A stretch of 64,000 bases of DNA. Origin: Sphingomonas sp. PP-CE-3G-477. GTDB taxonomy: Bacteria; Pseudomonadota; Alphaproteobacteria; Sphingomonadales; Sphingomonadaceae. The DNA lies in assembly GCF_003050745.1 (NCBI RefSeq), contig NZ_QAOF01000003.1:310001-374000 (forward strand). The letters are read 5' to 3'. The notes under the pieces were generated by a model that saw nothing but the letters and a program-made list of their open reading frames with translations, did not search any database and was not told where the DNA came from. Position 1 is the first letter of the stretch. Each line of letters starts with the position of its first letter. Positions 40,602 through 50,421 of this stretch are shown piece after piece. A program made the translations under genes and the position numbers.

Positions 40602-41315
40602 ATGACGACGACAATTCTCGATACTCCCGCTCTCGAAACCGGCACCCTGCGCACCGACGGCGGCGCATCGGCCTCGTTCGAGACGATGCGTCACGCGATG
40701 GTGGCGAGCCAGTTGCGGACCAACGCGGTCAGCGATCAGCGCGTCGTCGCGGCGATGGCACGCGTGCCTCGCGAAGAGTTCCTGCCCGCCGACGTTCGTG
40801 CGCTCGCCTACCGCGACACCGCCATTCCGCTCGGTGGCGGTCGTTACGCCAATCTGCCGATGGCGACCGGCCGGCTTCTGACCGAAGCGTATCTGACCGC
40901 GACCGACCGCGTCCTGCTGATCGGCGCGGCGACCGGCTATACCGCCGCGGTGCTCGCCGAGATCGTCGGATCGGTGGTCGCGGTCGAGAGCGATCCGGCC
41001 TTGCTCGCAGTGGCGCATGCAGCGCTTGCCGGGATCGGCAATGTCGATCTCGTCGAAGCACCGATGCACGACGGCCATGCCGCCAGCGCGCCCTATGACG
41101 TGCTGATCGTCGACGGTGCGATCGAGACCGTGCCCGACGCGCTGATCGCGCAGGTCCGCTCGGGCGGCCGTGTCGTCACGGGGATCGCGGAGCGCGGGCT
41201 GACCCGGCTGGCGTCGGGCCGCAAGACCGACGGCGGCTTTGCGCTGGCGGCGTTCGTCGATGTCGAATGCGTCGGCCTGCCGGGCTTCGACGCGCCCAAA
41301 CCCTTCAAGTTCTGA
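40602..41315 (+). CDS. pcm: Protein-L-isoaspartate O-methyltransferase
   Basis: 237 residues. It repairs isoaspartyl damage by SAM-dependent methylation. The PCMT features are MVASQLRTNAVSDQRVVAAM, REEFLPADVRALAYRDTAIP LG, and the SAM loop VLLIGAATGYTAAVLAEI (usually GxGxGY; here IGAATGY). The C-terminus is typical of the short alphaproteobacterial type encoded just before tolC, with which it is close (stop 8 bases before the tolC start). The 240-base region upstream holds no gene. Confidence 0.85.
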   Translation: MTTTILDTPALETGTLRTDGGASASFETMRHAMVASQLRTNAVSDQRVVAAMARVPREEFLPADVRALAYRDTAIPLGGGRYANLPMATGRLLTEAYLTATDRVLLIGAATGYTAAVLAEIVGSVVAVESDPALLAVAHAALAGIGNVDLVEAPMHDGHAASAPYDVLIVDGAIETVPDALIAQVRSGGRVVTGIAERGLTRLASGRKTDGGFALAAFVDVECVGLPGFDAPKPFKF

Positions 41316-41323
41316 GCCACATC

Positions 41324-42859
41324 ATGCCGCGCACCACTCGCTTCCGTCCTTTGCTTTTGAGTGTTGCGCTGGTGTATATCGGTGCACCAGCGCAGGCGGA
41401 GACGCTCCGCGAGGCGCTGGCCAAGGCCTATAACACGAACCCGACGCTGACCGGCCAGCGCGCGACGCTGCGGGCGACGGACGAGAACGTCCCGATCGCC
41501 CGCGCGGCCGGTCTGCCATCGGCCAATGTGACGGGCGACTATACCGAGTTCGTCGTCAACGCGGCGAACAACTTCCTGGCGCCGCAGCGGCAGGGCGTGG
41601 CGCGGGCGAACGTATCCGTGCCGCTGTACCTTGGCGGCCAGGTGCGGAATTCGGTGGCCGCGGCCAAGACCCGCGTCGAGGGTGGGCGTGCGACGCTGCG
41701 CAGCACCGAGGCCGACGTGTTCACCAACGTCGTCGCCGCGTACATGGACGTCATCCGCGACGAGGCGATCGTCGGCCTCAACACGCAGAATGTCCGAGTG
41801 CTCGACATCAATCTTCAGGCAAGCCGCGACCGGTTCCAGGTCGGCGACCTGACGCGGACCGATGTCGCACAGTCCGATGCGCGTCTGGCGCTCGCCCGCG
41901 CGCAGCTCCAGTCGGCGCAGGCGCAGCTGATCACCAGCCGCGAGAGCTACATCCAGCTGGTCGGAAGCCCTCCAGGCGTTCTCGAGGCGCCGCCGACATT
42001 GCCGCATCTGCCCGACAGCCCTGCGTCGGCCGTAACCGTTGCGATCGAGAATAATCCCGTGCTGATCGCGGCGGCGAAGGAGCGCGACGCGACGCGCTAT
42101 GATGTTGGCGTTGCCCGCGCGAGCCGCCTGCCGCAGATCAGCGCAGTCGGCGGCGCCGGTTATACCAATTATCTGAATTCGATTCCGCAGAGCGGTGGCG
42201 GCATCGGCGCGGGCAGCACGCCCAACGCGAACAAGGCGGTGCAGGCCGGATTGTCGCTGACGTTGCCGCTGTTCCAGGGCGGGCGCCCCGCGGCACAGGT
42301 TCGCCAGGCCGAAGCGTTCCAGGCGCGCGCGATCGAGAACGTCACCGCGACCGAGCGCAACGTCATCGCGCAGGCGCGCTCCGCCTTTGCCGTCTGGCGC
42401 TCGTCTGAGCAGGTGATCCAGTCGTCGGAAACCGCGGTCAACGCCAACAAGCTGAGCCTCGAAGGCGTGCGTGCCGAGAACAGCGTCGGCACGCGCACGA
42501 TCCTCGACATCCTCAACGCCGAGCAGGAATTGCTCAACAGCCAGGTGACGCTCGTCACCGCGCGGCGCGATGCGTACGTTGCCGGGTTCGCGCTGCTGGC
42601 CGCGATGGGGCAGGCCGAGGCGCGCGACCTTGGGCTCGATGGCGGCGTGCTGTACGATCCGGTCGCGAATTATCAGCGCGTCCATCACAAGACCTGGGAT
42701 TTCGGCGGCGATGGCGAGCCCCTCCCGGTCGGTACCCGCACCGCGCAGTCGCCTGCGCAGGACGCCAGCGTCGCGCCGCAACGCGACCCGTTGCTCGATA
42801 CGCCGGTTGACAGGAACCCCACCTTAACCAAAGGTATGGACGCGCCGAGCCGTCAATAG
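41324..42859 (+). CDS. tolC: TolC-family outer membrane channel
   Basis: 511 residues from the ATG at 41324. A signal peptide of about 25 residues (LLLSVALVYIGAPAQA-E) is followed by two structural repeats of long coiled-coil helices: ETLREALAKAYNTNPTLTGQ at the start, and the second-repeat signature GQARQVRQAEAF-like. TolC forms the outer membrane exit duct for type I secretion and RND pumps. The C-terminus from about residue 450 is polar and proline-rich. Confidence 0.93.
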   Translation: MPRTTRFRPLLLSVALVYIGAPAQAETLREALAKAYNTNPTLTGQRATLRATDENVPIARAAGLPSANVTGDYTEFVVNAANNFLAPQRQGVARANVSVPLYLGGQVRNSVAAAKTRVEGGRATLRSTEADVFTNVVAAYMDVIRDEAIVGLNTQNVRVLDINLQASRDRFQVGDLTRTDVAQSDARLALARAQLQSAQAQLITSRESYIQLVGSPPGVLEAPPTLPHLPDSPASAVTVAIENNPVLIAAAKERDATRYDVGVARASRLPQISAVGGAGYTNYLNSIPQSGGGIGAGSTPNANKAVQAGLSLTLPLFQGGRPAAQVRQAEAFQARAIENVTATERNVIAQARSAFAVWRSSEQVIQSSETAVNANKLSLEGVRAENSVGTRTILDILNAEQELLNSQVTLVTARRDAYVAGFALLAAMGQAEARDLGLDGGVLYDPVANYQRVHHKTWDFGGDGEPLPVGTRTAQSPAQDASVAPQRDPLLDTPVDRNPTLTKGMDAPSRQ

Positions 42860-42885
42860 GGACGCGTGCGGCTACGGGGTTTGGG

Positions 42886-43482
42886 ATGGTCCGGATGGGG
42901 GACGTGAACGGCGAGCCGTCGATGGAGGAAATCCTCTCGTCGATCAAACGCATCATCGCCGAGGAAGGCGACGTGCCGGGTCGGTCGCGCCGCCCGTCGC
43001 GCGCCATGCAGTCGGCGGTCGATCGCGAACCCGCCTATCTGGATCCGCATGATCTGGACGGCGAGATGGACGAAGACGAGATCCTCGAATTGAGCGACCC
43101 GATGCCGATGGCCGATCGTACCCCCCGCACGCCGAAATCGCCCGTGCTGTCCTCCGTCGATGCCGCACCCGAGCCTCGCCAGGCCGCACCTCAGCCGCAA
43201 CGGGCACAGCCGACCCCGCAGCCGGCTGCCGAAGCGCCAGCCGAGCGTCCGATCGTGTCTCGTGAAACGGCCGCTGCAACGCGCGCGCCGCTCGAAGCGT
43301 TGACGCGCATGATGGTAAAACCCGAAGCAACCCCCGATGCGACCAGCGACGGTACGCTCGAAGGGCTGGTCCGCGAGATGCTCCGCCCGATCCTGCGCGA
43401 GTGGGTCGATGCGAACCTTCCCAACATGGTCGAGGACATGGTCTCGCGTGAGATCGCCAAGATCATGAACCAGCAGCCCTAG
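42886..43482 (+). CDS. PopZ-like DUF2497 protein
   Basis: 198 residues. The conserved N-terminal helix GEPSMEEILSSIKRIIAEE and the C-terminal oligomerisation helices (LEGLVREMLRPILREWVDAN LPNMVEDMV) enclose a Pro/Ala/Gln-rich disordered middle, the plan of Caulobacter PopZ. PopZ forms a polar microdomain that anchors the chromosome origin and recruits cell-cycle kinases. The cell-cycle kinase gene cckA is also in this window. The gene lies between tolC and valS, a common arrangement. Confidence 0.85.
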   Translation: MVRMGDVNGEPSMEEILSSIKRIIAEEGDVPGRSRRPSRAMQSAVDREPAYLDPHDLDGEMDEDEILELSDPMPMADRTPRTPKSPVLSSVDAAPEPRQAAPQPQRAQPTPQPAAEAPAERPIVSRETAAATRAPLEALTRMMVKPEATPDATSDGTLEGLVREMLRPILREWVDANLPNMVEDMVSREIAKIMNQQP

Positions 43483-43548
43483 GCTCTGAAGTGACGGGCA
43501 CGGACGCGAGGCTGGTTTCCTCGCGCCGCGCTCGCTAAGGCTCGGCGC

Positions 43549-46341
43549 ATGAGCGAGCTTCCCAAAACCTTCGACCCGGCCTCCATCGAATCGCGCTGGT
43601 ATGCGCATTGGGAGGTGAGCGGCCAGTTCCGTCCCGACCGTCCGAACGCCGAACCGTGGACGATCGTCAACCCGCCGCCCAACGTCACGGGTTCGCTGCA
43701 CATCGGCCACGCGCTCGACAACACGCTGCAGGACATCCTCACGCGTCACGCGCGGCTGAAGGGCAAGGATGCATTGTGGGTGGTCGGCACCGATCACGCG
43801 GGCATCGCGACGCAGATGGTGGTCGAGCGCCAGATGGGCGCGCTAAGCCCGCCGCAGAAGCGTACGGACATGACGCGCGAGGAGTTCGTCGCGAAGGTCT
43901 GGACGTGGAAGGAAGAGAGCGGCGGCGAGATCACGCAGCAGCTCCGTCGGCTCGGCTGCTCGATGGACTGGGCGAACGAGCGCTTCACGATGGACGAGGG
44001 CTTTTCGAAGGCCGTCCTGAAAGTGTTCGTCGACCTGCACAAGCAGGGCCTGCTGTACCGCGACAAGCGCCTGGTGAACTGGGATCCGGGCCTCGGCACC
44101 GCGATCAGCGACCTCGAGGTTGAGACGCGCGAGATCAAGGGCAGCTTCTGGCATCTGCGCTATCCGCTCGAAGACGGATCGGGCTTCATCGAAGTCGCGA
44201 CCACGCGGCCCGAAACGATGCTCGCCGACATGGCGGTGGCGGTGAACGCGTCGGACGAGCGCTACACCGCGCTGATCGGCAAGCAGGTCAAGCTGCCGAT
44301 CACCGGCCGGCTGATCCCGATCATCGCCGACGACCATGCCGATCCGGAACTCGGTTCTGGCGCGGTGAAGATCACGCCGGGCCACGACTTCAACGATTTC
44401 GAGGTCGGCAAGCGCGCGGGGATGGCCGCTGGGTCGATGCTCAACATGCTCGATGCGAAGGCGCGCGTCGTCCAGGTGTCCGACGGGCTGATCCCCGAAG
44501 AGCTGCTCGGTCTCACGACCGCCGAGGCACGCAAGGCCGTCGTCGCGCGGCTGAAGGACGAAGGCTTCCTGATCGCGCATGTCGACAAGGACGGCGAAGA
44601 ACACGACGCCGAGCCGCGCACGATTCAGACCCCGTATGGCGACCGCTCGGGCGTGGTGATTGAGCCGTGGCTGACCGACCAATGGTATGTCGACGCGAAG
44701 ACGCTCGCCCAGCCGGCGATCGAGGCGGTGCAAACGGGGGCGATCGATATCGTTCCGAAGACGTGGGAGAAGACGTTCTTTAACTGGATGGAGAACATCC
44801 AGCCCTGGTGCGTGTCGCGGCAGCTGTGGTGGGGGCACCAGATTCCGGCGTGGTTCGGGCCGGATGGTACGCCGTACGTGGCTGAGACCGAGGCGGAAGC
44901 GCAGGCCTTAGCAGGCGAGGGCGTGAGCCTTACGCGCGATCCCGACGTGCTCGACACCTGGTTCTCCTCCGCTCTCTGGCCCTTCGCCACGCTCGGTTGG
45001 CCTGAGGAAGGTGCCGTTCCCTCTCCCCTCCGGGGAGAGGGCCAGGGTGAGGGGCAGCCAAGCAGCGCGGCGCCCGGTACAACCCCTCACCCCGACCCTC
45101 TCCCCGCAGGGGAGAGGGAGCAGAAGCAGTTAGGCGGGCGCTACCCGAACGACGTCCTCATCTCCGGCTTCGACATCCTGTTCTTCTGGAACGCGCGGAT
45201 GATGATGCAGGGGCTGCACTTCATGAAGGACGTGCCGTTCCGCACGCTCTACCTCCACGGCCTCGTCCGCGCGGCGGACGGCGCGAAGATGTCGAAGTCG
45301 AAGGGCAACGTCGTCAACCCGCTCGGGCTGATCGACACCTACGGCGCCGACGCGCTGCGCTTCTTCATGGCGGCGATGGAGAGCCAGGGGCGCGACATCA
45401 AGATGGATGAGAAGCGCGTCGAGGGCTATCGCAACTTCGCCACCAAGCTGTGGAACGCAGCCCGATTCGCACAAGCCAACGGCATCGTCGCCAGCACCAC
45501 CCTTGAGGCACCGCGCGCGGAACTGGCCGTCAACAAGTGGATCATCGCCGAGACGATCGCGACCGTCCAGACAGTCGACCTCGCGCTCGCCGACTACCGC
45601 TTCGACGGCGCCGCCAACGCGATCTACCAGTTCGCGTGGAGCCGCTTCTGCGACTGGTATCTCGAACTGATCAAGCCGCAGATGGTCGGCGACGAGCGCG
45701 GCGTCATCGACAACGAATCGAAGCTTGTTGCGGGCTGGGTGCTCGACCAGATTCTGGTCCTGCTGCACCCGTTCATGCCGTTCATCACCGAGGAACTCTG
45801 GCACGCCATGGGCCCGCGCGATCACGACCTGATCGTCGCGAAATGGCCAATGGCGGACGCGCGCGCGCTCGATCCCGAGGCGAGCAAGGAAGTCGACTGG
45901 CTGATCCGCTTGGTGCAGGAAATCCGTACCGCGCGGAATGAACTGAACGTTCCGCCAGGCGCGCGCCTGCCGCTCCACGTCCGCGATGCGAATGAGACGA
46001 CGCTCGCGCGGCTCGAACGCCAGGCGCCCGCGCTCGCACGTCTGGCCCGCGTCAAGCATGCCGACGGCGAAGCCACCGGCGGCGCGGCACAGGTCGTGGT
46101 CGACGAAGCAACGTTCGTCCTGCCTTTGGAAGGCGTCATCGACCTCGACTCCGAACGCGCCCGCCTGACCAAGGCGATCGCGGCGGCGGAAAAGGAGCGC
46201 GACGCACTGTCGGCCCGCTTGGGCAACGCCAGCTTCGTCGAACGCGCCAAGCCCGAAGCGGTCGAGAAGGCCAAGGCCGACCACGCTGACAAGGCTGCCG
46301 AAGCTACGCGGTTGCAGGCAGCACTCGGACGCCTGGGTTAA
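43549..46341 (+). CDS. valS: Valine--tRNA ligase with in-frame REPIN insertion
   Basis: 930 residues. HIGH is at 51-54 ([12 protein letters not shown]) and KMSKS at 580-584; the C-terminal coiled-coil arm is present ([19 protein letters not shown]). Between LGWPEE (about 482-487) and [14 protein letters not shown] (about 528) there are about 40 extra residues (including [13 protein letters not shown] and [14 protein letters not shown]) not expected in ValS. They are encoded by an inverted pair of palindromic repeats at 45019-45119. The insert keeps frame, and an essential gene must stay active, so the loop presumably tolerates it. Confidence 0.95.
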   Translation: MSELPKTFDPASIESRWYAHWEVSGQFRPDRPNAEPWTIVNPPPNVTGSLHIGHALDNTLQDILTRHARLKGKDALWVVGTDHAGIATQMVVERQMGALSPPQKRTDMTREEFVAKVWTWKEESGGEITQQLRRLGCSMDWANERFTMDEGFSKAVLKVFVDLHKQGLLYRDKRLVNWDPGLGTAISDLEVETREIKGSFWHLRYPLEDGSGFIEVATTRPETMLADMAVAVNASDERYTALIGKQVKLPITGRLIPIIADDHADPELGSGAVKITPGHDFNDFEVGKRAGMAAGSMLNMLDAKARVVQVSDGLIPEELLGLTTAEARKAVVARLKDEGFLIAHVDKDGEEHDAEPRTIQTPYGDRSGVVIEPWLTDQWYVDAKTLAQPAIEAVQTGAIDIVPKTWEKTFFNWMENIQPWCVSRQLWWGHQIPAWFGPDGTPYVAETEAEAQALAGEGVSLTRDPDVLDTWFSSALWPFATLGWPEEGAVPSPLRGEGQGEGQPSSAAPGTTPHPDPLPAGEREQKQLGGRYPNDVLISGFDILFFWNARMMMQGLHFMKDVPFRTLYLHGLVRAADGAKMSKSKGNVVNPLGLIDTYGADALRFFMAAMESQGRDIKMDEKRVEGYRNFATKLWNAARFAQANGIVASTTLEAPRAELAVNKWIIAETIATVQTVDLALADYRFDGAANAIYQFAWSRFCDWYLELIKPQMVGDERGVIDNESKLVAGWVLDQILVLLHPFMPFITEELWHAMGPRDHDLIVAKWPMADARALDPEASKEVDWLIRLVQEIRTARNELNVPPGARLPLHVRDANETTLARLERQAPALARLARVKHADGEATGGAAQVVVDEATFVLPLEGVIDLDSERARLTKAIAAAEKERDALSARLGNASFVERAKPEAVEKAKADHADKAAEATRLQAALGRLG
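45019..45119. repeat. REPIN-like inverted repeat pair inside valS
   Basis: A 36-base unit (45019-45054, beginning CCCTCTCCCCTCCGGGGAGA) and its near reverse complement (45084-45119) are separated by 29 bases. Each unit is itself a palindrome with a GGGTGAGGGG-like tail. It resembles the dispersed REP elements of many proteobacteria. It is placed within the valS reading frame. Confidence 0.85.
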
Positions 46342-46346
46342 CCTGC

Positions 46347-46453
46347 TCCCCTCCCGCTTGCGGGAGGGGCTGGGGGAGGGGCGTGCTCCAAGAGGCCGGA
46401 CGCCGGTACGTACGTCGCGCCCTCCCCTGACCCCTCCCGCAAGCGGGAGGGGA
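46347..46453. repeat. REPIN-like pair 1 downstream of valS
   Basis: TCCCCTCCCGCTTGCGGGAG at the left and CCTCCCGCAAGCGGGAGGGG at the right, each a hairpin and together an inverted pair, separated by about 60 bases. It may also serve as the valS terminator. The 474-base gap 46342-46815 contains only this and the two next repeat pairs. Confidence 0.8.
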
Positions 46454-46492
46454 ATGTGCGCCGTACCGCCGTCTGACTCAAACCAAACGCCC

Positions 46493-46579
46493 GTCACCCC
46501 AGCGAAAGCTGGGGTATGCCAGTAAGTAACCACACCGGCCACCCAACAACGGGGATACCCCAGCTTTTGCTGAGGTGAC
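46493..46579. repeat. REPIN-like pair 2 downstream of valS
   Basis: Outer arms GTCACCCCAGCGAAAGCTGG and CCAGCTTTTGCTGAGGTGAC, a family different from its neighbours. Confidence 0.75.
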
Positions 46580-46628
46580 GGTTCGGGGCGGGGTGGCTCT
46601 GCCGTGCAGAGTATCCGACCGCCATCTT

Positions 46629-46682
46629 GTTCTCCCGCGAAGGCAGGAGCCCAGTCTGGGTCCCCGCCTTCGCGGGGAAACA
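46629..46682. repeat. REP-like pair 3 downstream of valS
   Basis: Arms TGTTCTCCCGCGAAGGC and GCCTTCGCGGGGAAACA; the same family recurs at 50357 and 53406. The short spacing makes a long single hairpin. Confidence 0.75.
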
Positions 46683-46815
46683 AGGCGCTGGGTGCGCGCA
46701 CGGGACCTACCGGCTTGTTCCGGAGTTCACTCCGCGGTTAGGCCATCGACATGATAGGGCGCCTGCCCGTTCGCCGGTGCATGCCGGGCGAAGTTCGGCC
46801 TGACGGAGAGACTGT

Positions 46816-48324
46816 GTGAGCGACCTTTCATCTGACGTCGAGACGACCACCGTTTCCCGCGAACCTAGCCCTAGTCCCGACCGCCCCCGCGGCAAACCCG
46901 GCCAACGCGATCTCACCGCCGGACACATCGGCCGCACGCTCCTAGCGTTCGCGCTCCCAACGCTCGGCTCGAACATCCTCCAGTCGCTCAACGGCTCGAT
47001 CAACGCGATCTGGGTCGGCCGCTACCTCGGCGAGGGCGCACTCGCCGCGACGTCGAACGCCAACATCATCATGTTCCTCACCTTCGGCGCGGTATTCGGG
47101 TTCGGCATGGCGGCGACGATCCTCGTCGGCCAGAGCTTCGGCCGCCACGACCTCGAAGGCGCGCGCCGCGCGTTCGGCTCCGCGGTCGGTCTCGTGCTCG
47201 GCGGTGCGATCCTCATCGCCGCGCTCGGCTGGGTGTTCGCGCCCGAGATCCTTCACCTACTCGCCACCCCCGGCGACGCGATGCCACTCGCGCTCGCCTA
47301 TCTGCGCGTGATCTTTCTCGGATTGCCTGCGTCGATGTTGATGATCCTGCTGATGATGGGTCTGCGCGGGACCGGCGACTCGATGACGCCGCTCTGGTTC
47401 ATGCTGCTCAGCGCGGTGCTCGACAGCGCGCTCAACCCGCTGTTCATCGCTGGGATCGGCCCGTTCCCGCGGATGGGGATCGCGGGCTCGGCCACCGCAT
47501 CGCTGATCGCCGGTCATATCGCGCTGTTCGGTCTGGTCGCCTATATCTACCGCCGTGACCTGCCGATCCGTCTTCTGGGGAGTGAGTTCCGCTACCTGAT
47601 CCCGGAGCGTGCGCTGACCGGTATCATCGTGCGCAAAGGCCTGCCGATGGGCGCGCAGATGCTCGTCATGTCGACCGCTGGCCTCGCGATGGTCGGGTTG
47701 GTCAACCGGCTCGGAGTCGATACCGCGGCGGCCTATGCCGTGTCGCAGCAACTCTGGACCTATATCCAGATGCCCGCGCTGGCGATCGGCGCGGCGGTCA
47801 GTTCGATGGCGGCGCAGAATATCGGTGCGGGGCGCTGGGACCGGGTCGGCGACATCACAAAGTACGGCCTACTCTTCAACGTCGCGCTGACCGGGGCGAT
47901 GGTCGGGGTCGTCATTCTGTTCGACCGCCCGGTGATGACGTTGTTCATCGGCAGCGACAGTCCGGCGATACCGATCGCGCGGCATATCCAGCTGATCGCG
48001 AGCTGGAACTTCATCCTGTTCGGGATGACAATGGTGCTGTTCTCGACCGTCCGCGCGAACGGCGCGGTGATCGCGCCGCTTATCGCGTTGATCGTCGCGC
48101 TGTATCCGGTGCGGATCGGATTTGCATTGCTAGCGAAACCGTGGCTCGGCGCGGATGCGCTGTGGTGGAGTTTTCCGCTCGGGTCGCTTGCAACGCTGGC
48201 GATTGCCGCGTGGTATTATCGCTATGGGAACTGGCGCAAGGGCGCGCTGGTAGTGCCCGACGACAGCGAGGAACAAGCGCACGGCATGAGCGAGCCAGGC
48301 GGGCGGTTGCAGCCGACCGGTTAA
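46816..48324 (+). CDS. MATE-family multidrug/metabolite exporter
   Basis: 502 residues from a GTG. Twelve hydrophobic segments occur in two MatE halves, beginning at about residues 37 (IGRTLLAFALPTLGSNILQS) and 260 (KGLPMGAQMLVMSTAGLAMV). The first-half pattern ALPTLGSNIL..LNGSINAIWVGRYLGEGAL is typical of Na+- or H+-coupled MATE antiporters. The C-terminal 25 residues are polar. Substrate unknown. Confidence 0.92.
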   Translation: MSDLSSDVETTTVSREPSPSPDRPRGKPGQRDLTAGHIGRTLLAFALPTLGSNILQSLNGSINAIWVGRYLGEGALAATSNANIIMFLTFGAVFGFGMAATILVGQSFGRHDLEGARRAFGSAVGLVLGGAILIAALGWVFAPEILHLLATPGDAMPLALAYLRVIFLGLPASMLMILLMMGLRGTGDSMTPLWFMLLSAVLDSALNPLFIAGIGPFPRMGIAGSATASLIAGHIALFGLVAYIYRRDLPIRLLGSEFRYLIPERALTGIIVRKGLPMGAQMLVMSTAGLAMVGLVNRLGVDTAAAYAVSQQLWTYIQMPALAIGAAVSSMAAQNIGAGRWDRVGDITKYGLLFNVALTGAMVGVVILFDRPVMTLFIGSDSPAIPIARHIQLIASWNFILFGMTMVLFSTVRANGAVIAPLIALIVALYPVRIGFALLAKPWLGADALWWSFPLGSLATLAIAAWYYRYGNWRKGALVVPDDSEEQAHGMSEPGGRLQPTG

Positions 48325-48340
48325 GGCGGTCGACCTAAAC

Positions 48341-48447
48341 TACCACCCCGGCGAAGGCCGGGGGCCAATTGGGGAACGACGGTGACAGAGGCCAGCGCTT
48401 CGTTACTACGACCTTTCCAATCGGGCCCCGGCCTTCGCCGCGGTGGT
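48341..48447. repeat. REPIN-like pair (CCAATTGGGG family)
   Basis: Arms TACCACCCCGGCGAAGGCCG and CCGGCCTTCGCCGCGGTGGT with inner CCAATTGGGG and CCAATCGGG tails. The same family is at 59067 and 62175. It lies between the convergent MATE and NYN genes. Confidence 0.8.
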
Positions 48448-48478
48448 GCACGCACGCAATGGTAGTTGTCGACGGGGC

Positions 48479-49243
48479 CTACCGCAGCCGCTTCACGAAT
48501 GACCGGCCACCTTCCCGGCGCTCATGCTGGAAGTTCGGGATCGTCTCGATCAGGTCCGATAGCCGGTTGAACCCATAGTTCCGCGCGTCGAAGCTCGACC
48601 GGTTACCCGCAAGCTGGCCGAGTTCGGCGACGCTCGCATACCCCTTCTCGTCGCGCTTCACCGCATTGTACGCGTCGATCAGCAGCTTGATCACCTGCTC
48701 GTCGATCGGCTGCGCGGTCTTCGGCCGCGCGACCGGCGCGGGCGCGGCCGGCTTCTCGCCAGCCACCGGAGCAGGAGTGGGCACCTGCATTGGCTGCGAC
48801 GTCTCGTTCAGCGCGCCGACGTCGATGAACCGCGTGCAAGCCTGACGGAATCCCTCCGGCGTGCGGCTAGTGCCGAAGCCATACACCGGTATCCCGTCCT
48901 GGCGGATGCGCGTTGCGAGCGGCATGAAGTCGCTATCCGACGACATGATCCCGAAGCCGTCGATGCGACCGCGAAACAGAAGGTCCATCGCGTCGATCGT
49001 CATCTTCATGTCGGTCGCGTTCTTGCCCTTGGTCAGGTCGAACTGCTGCTGCGGCTCGATGCCGTGCTTGATCGACATGTCGCTCCACGCCTTCAGCGCG
49101 GGCTTCGACCAGTTGCCATAGACCCGTCGGACGTTGACCGTGCCGAGCTCGGCAAGGACGGTCAGCACCGGGTCGAGGGTCGCCGCGGACGCATTGTCCG
49201 CGTCGATCAGGAGGGCGACGTTGCGCGTTGTGGTATCGATCAT
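48479..49243 (-). CDS. NYN-domain RNase with OST-HTH (LOTUS) domain
   Basis: 254 residues from the ATG at 49243. The N-terminal NYN domain has the PIN-like acidic residues: LLIDADNASAATLD, KNATDMKMTIDAMDLL and IMSSDSDFMPLATRIR. A proline/alanine linker (about 155-190) leads to a C-terminal OST-HTH/LOTUS RNA-binding domain (LIDAYNAVKRDEKGYASVAE to GGRSFVKRL). It is the standard bacterial LabA/DUF88-type architecture. It probably acts on RNA; targets unknown. Confidence 0.9.
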   Translation of the reverse strand: MIDTTTRNVALLIDADNASAATLDPVLTVLAELGTVNVRRVYGNWSKPALKAWSDMSIKHGIEPQQQFDLTKGKNATDMKMTIDAMDLLFRGRIDGFGIMSSDSDFMPLATRIRQDGIPVYGFGTSRTPEGFRQACTRFIDVGALNETSQPMQVPTPAPVAGEKPAAPAPVARPKTAQPIDEQVIKLLIDAYNAVKRDEKGYASVAELGQLAGNRSSFDARNYGFNRLSDLIETIPNFQHERREGGRSFVKRLR

Positions 49244-49253
49244 GCGCGCAAGG

Positions 49254-49634
49254 TTAGCCCCGCGCGCGCGCCGCGTCCACGCTCCACACACCGCCACCGG
49301 CGGCGGCGAGGTACAGGAACACGAAGCAGTAGAGCACCGCCGCCTCGCCGCCATTGGCGATCGGGAAGGGGCCCTTCGGCATGTGCGCCATGAAATACGC
49401 GACCGCGGACATACCCGACAGCACGAACGCCACCGGTCGCGTGAACAGGCCGATGATCAGCAGGCCGCCGCCAACGACTTCGAGCGCGCCCGCGACCGTC
49501 AGCAGCGGGTTCATCGGCATCGGGAAGGGGGGCAGGCCGAAGAATTTCGAGATGCCGTGGCTGAAGAACACCAGCGCGACGACGATGCGCATGACGCTGA
49601 GCAGGCGGCTGGACCAGGTGGCGGGTATCGGCAT
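49254..49634 (-). CDS. DoxX-family inner membrane protein
   Basis: 126 residues from the ATG at 49634 (MPIPATWSSRLLSVMRIVVA). Four membrane spans. The HGISKFFGLP, GALEVVGGGLLIIGL and PVAFVLSGMSAVAYFMAHMP segments are typical of DoxX, which in some bacteria contributes to redox or thiosulfate metabolism. It lies ten bases from the NYN start, on the same strand. Confidence 0.88.
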   Translation of the reverse strand: MPIPATWSSRLLSVMRIVVALVFFSHGISKFFGLPPFPMPMNPLLTVAGALEVVGGGLLIIGLFTRPVAFVLSGMSAVAYFMAHMPKGPFPIANGGEAAVLYCFVFLYLAAAGGGVWSVDAARARG

Positions 49635-49731
49635 GGAGGTTCCTCGAGTGTCGTTGCGTGGGCGAAACGTCACACGGGCGCGGGGCGAGGTCAATTCGTG
49701 TAAATCGAAACGGATCGTTCGCAGGCAACTC

Positions 49732-49862
49732 ACGATCCTCCCCCGCCAGGGGGAGGTGGCACCGCAGGCGACGGAGGGGGAGGACACGGAACAGCGGTTT
49801 TCCCTTACCTCCCCGTCCGTCTGGCAAGCGCCAGCCACCTCCCCCTGGCAGGGGAGGATCGT
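49732..49862. repeat. REPIN-like pair upstream of doxX
   Basis: Outer arms ACGATCCTCCCCCGCCAGGG and CTGGCAGGGGAGGATCGT, with inner GGTGGC/GCCACC. It lies between the doxX start and the greB stop and so replaces most of the doxX upstream region. Confidence 0.78.
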
Positions 49863-49865
49863 AAA

Positions 49866-50342
49866 TTACGGATACTCGATCGACGTTACCTCATATTCGC
49901 GCTCGCCTGCCGGCAGGTCCACGCGGCGCACATCGCCGATCGCGGCACCGCGCAAGGCGCGTGCGAACGGTGAGTTCCAGCCGATCCGCCCATTGCTCGC
50001 GTCGGTCTCGTCGTCGCCGACCAAGGTCAGGACCCGCTCGACGTCATTCTCGTCGGCAACCGTCACGCACGCACCGAACCACACGCGCGAGCGGTCTTCC
50101 TGCGCCGCCGGATCGACCACCTTCGCTGCCTTCATCCGCTTCGACAGCCAGCCGAGCCGCCGGTCGATCTCGCGCAGCCGTTTGCGGCCGTAGATATAGT
50201 CGCCGTTCTCGGACCGGTCGCCGTTGCCCGCCGCCCAAGAGATGACTTCGACCAAGGCGGGGCGCTCGGTCGACAGGAGTTGCTCGTATTCGGTGCGGAG
50301 TACGGCGTAGCCGGTAGGGGTTATGTAGTTCGGGCGATCCAT
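49866..50342 (-). CDS. greB: Transcript cleavage factor GreB
   Basis: 158 residues from the ATG at 50342. The coiled-coil finger with acidic tip reads SWAAGNGDRSENGDYIYGRK, followed by RLREIDRRLGWLSKRM. The C-terminal FKBP-like domain includes the SPFARALRGAAIGDVRRVDL stretch. It rescues backtracked RNA polymerase. The YIYGRKRLREID pattern favours GreB over GreA. Confidence 0.92.
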   Translation of the reverse strand: MDRPNYITPTGYAVLRTEYEQLLSTERPALVEVISWAAGNGDRSENGDYIYGRKRLREIDRRLGWLSKRMKAAKVVDPAAQEDRSRVWFGACVTVADENDVERVLTLVGDDETDASNGRIGWNSPFARALRGAAIGDVRRVDLPAGEREYEVTSIEYP

Positions 50343-50356
50343 GCGCGTCCCTACCA

Positions 50357-50410
50357 TGTTCTCCCGCGAAGGCGGAGCCCAGTCTGGACTCCCGCCTTCG
50401 CGGGAGAACA
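50357..50410. repeat. REP-like hairpin between greB and slt
   Basis: Arms TGTTCTCCCGCGAAGGC and GCCTTCGCGGGAGAACA, the same family as 46629. The slt stop is 12 bases beyond its right end. Confidence 0.78.
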
Positions 50411-50421
50411 ATCTCAGGTAA

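Noticed and set aside
41093..42781. 562-codon open frame on the minus strand
   Set aside because: It is antisense to tolC and Arg/Asp-rich, as expected from GC-rich codon bias. No family features, and tolC is complete.
45019..45119. CRISPR-like repeat unit
   Set aside because: Only two inverted units without spacers of regular length; fits REP/REPIN, not CRISPR. No cas genes anywhere.
45130..46701. 523-codon minus-strand frame
   Set aside because: Runs through the valS C-terminus and downstream repeats; no start signal or domain.
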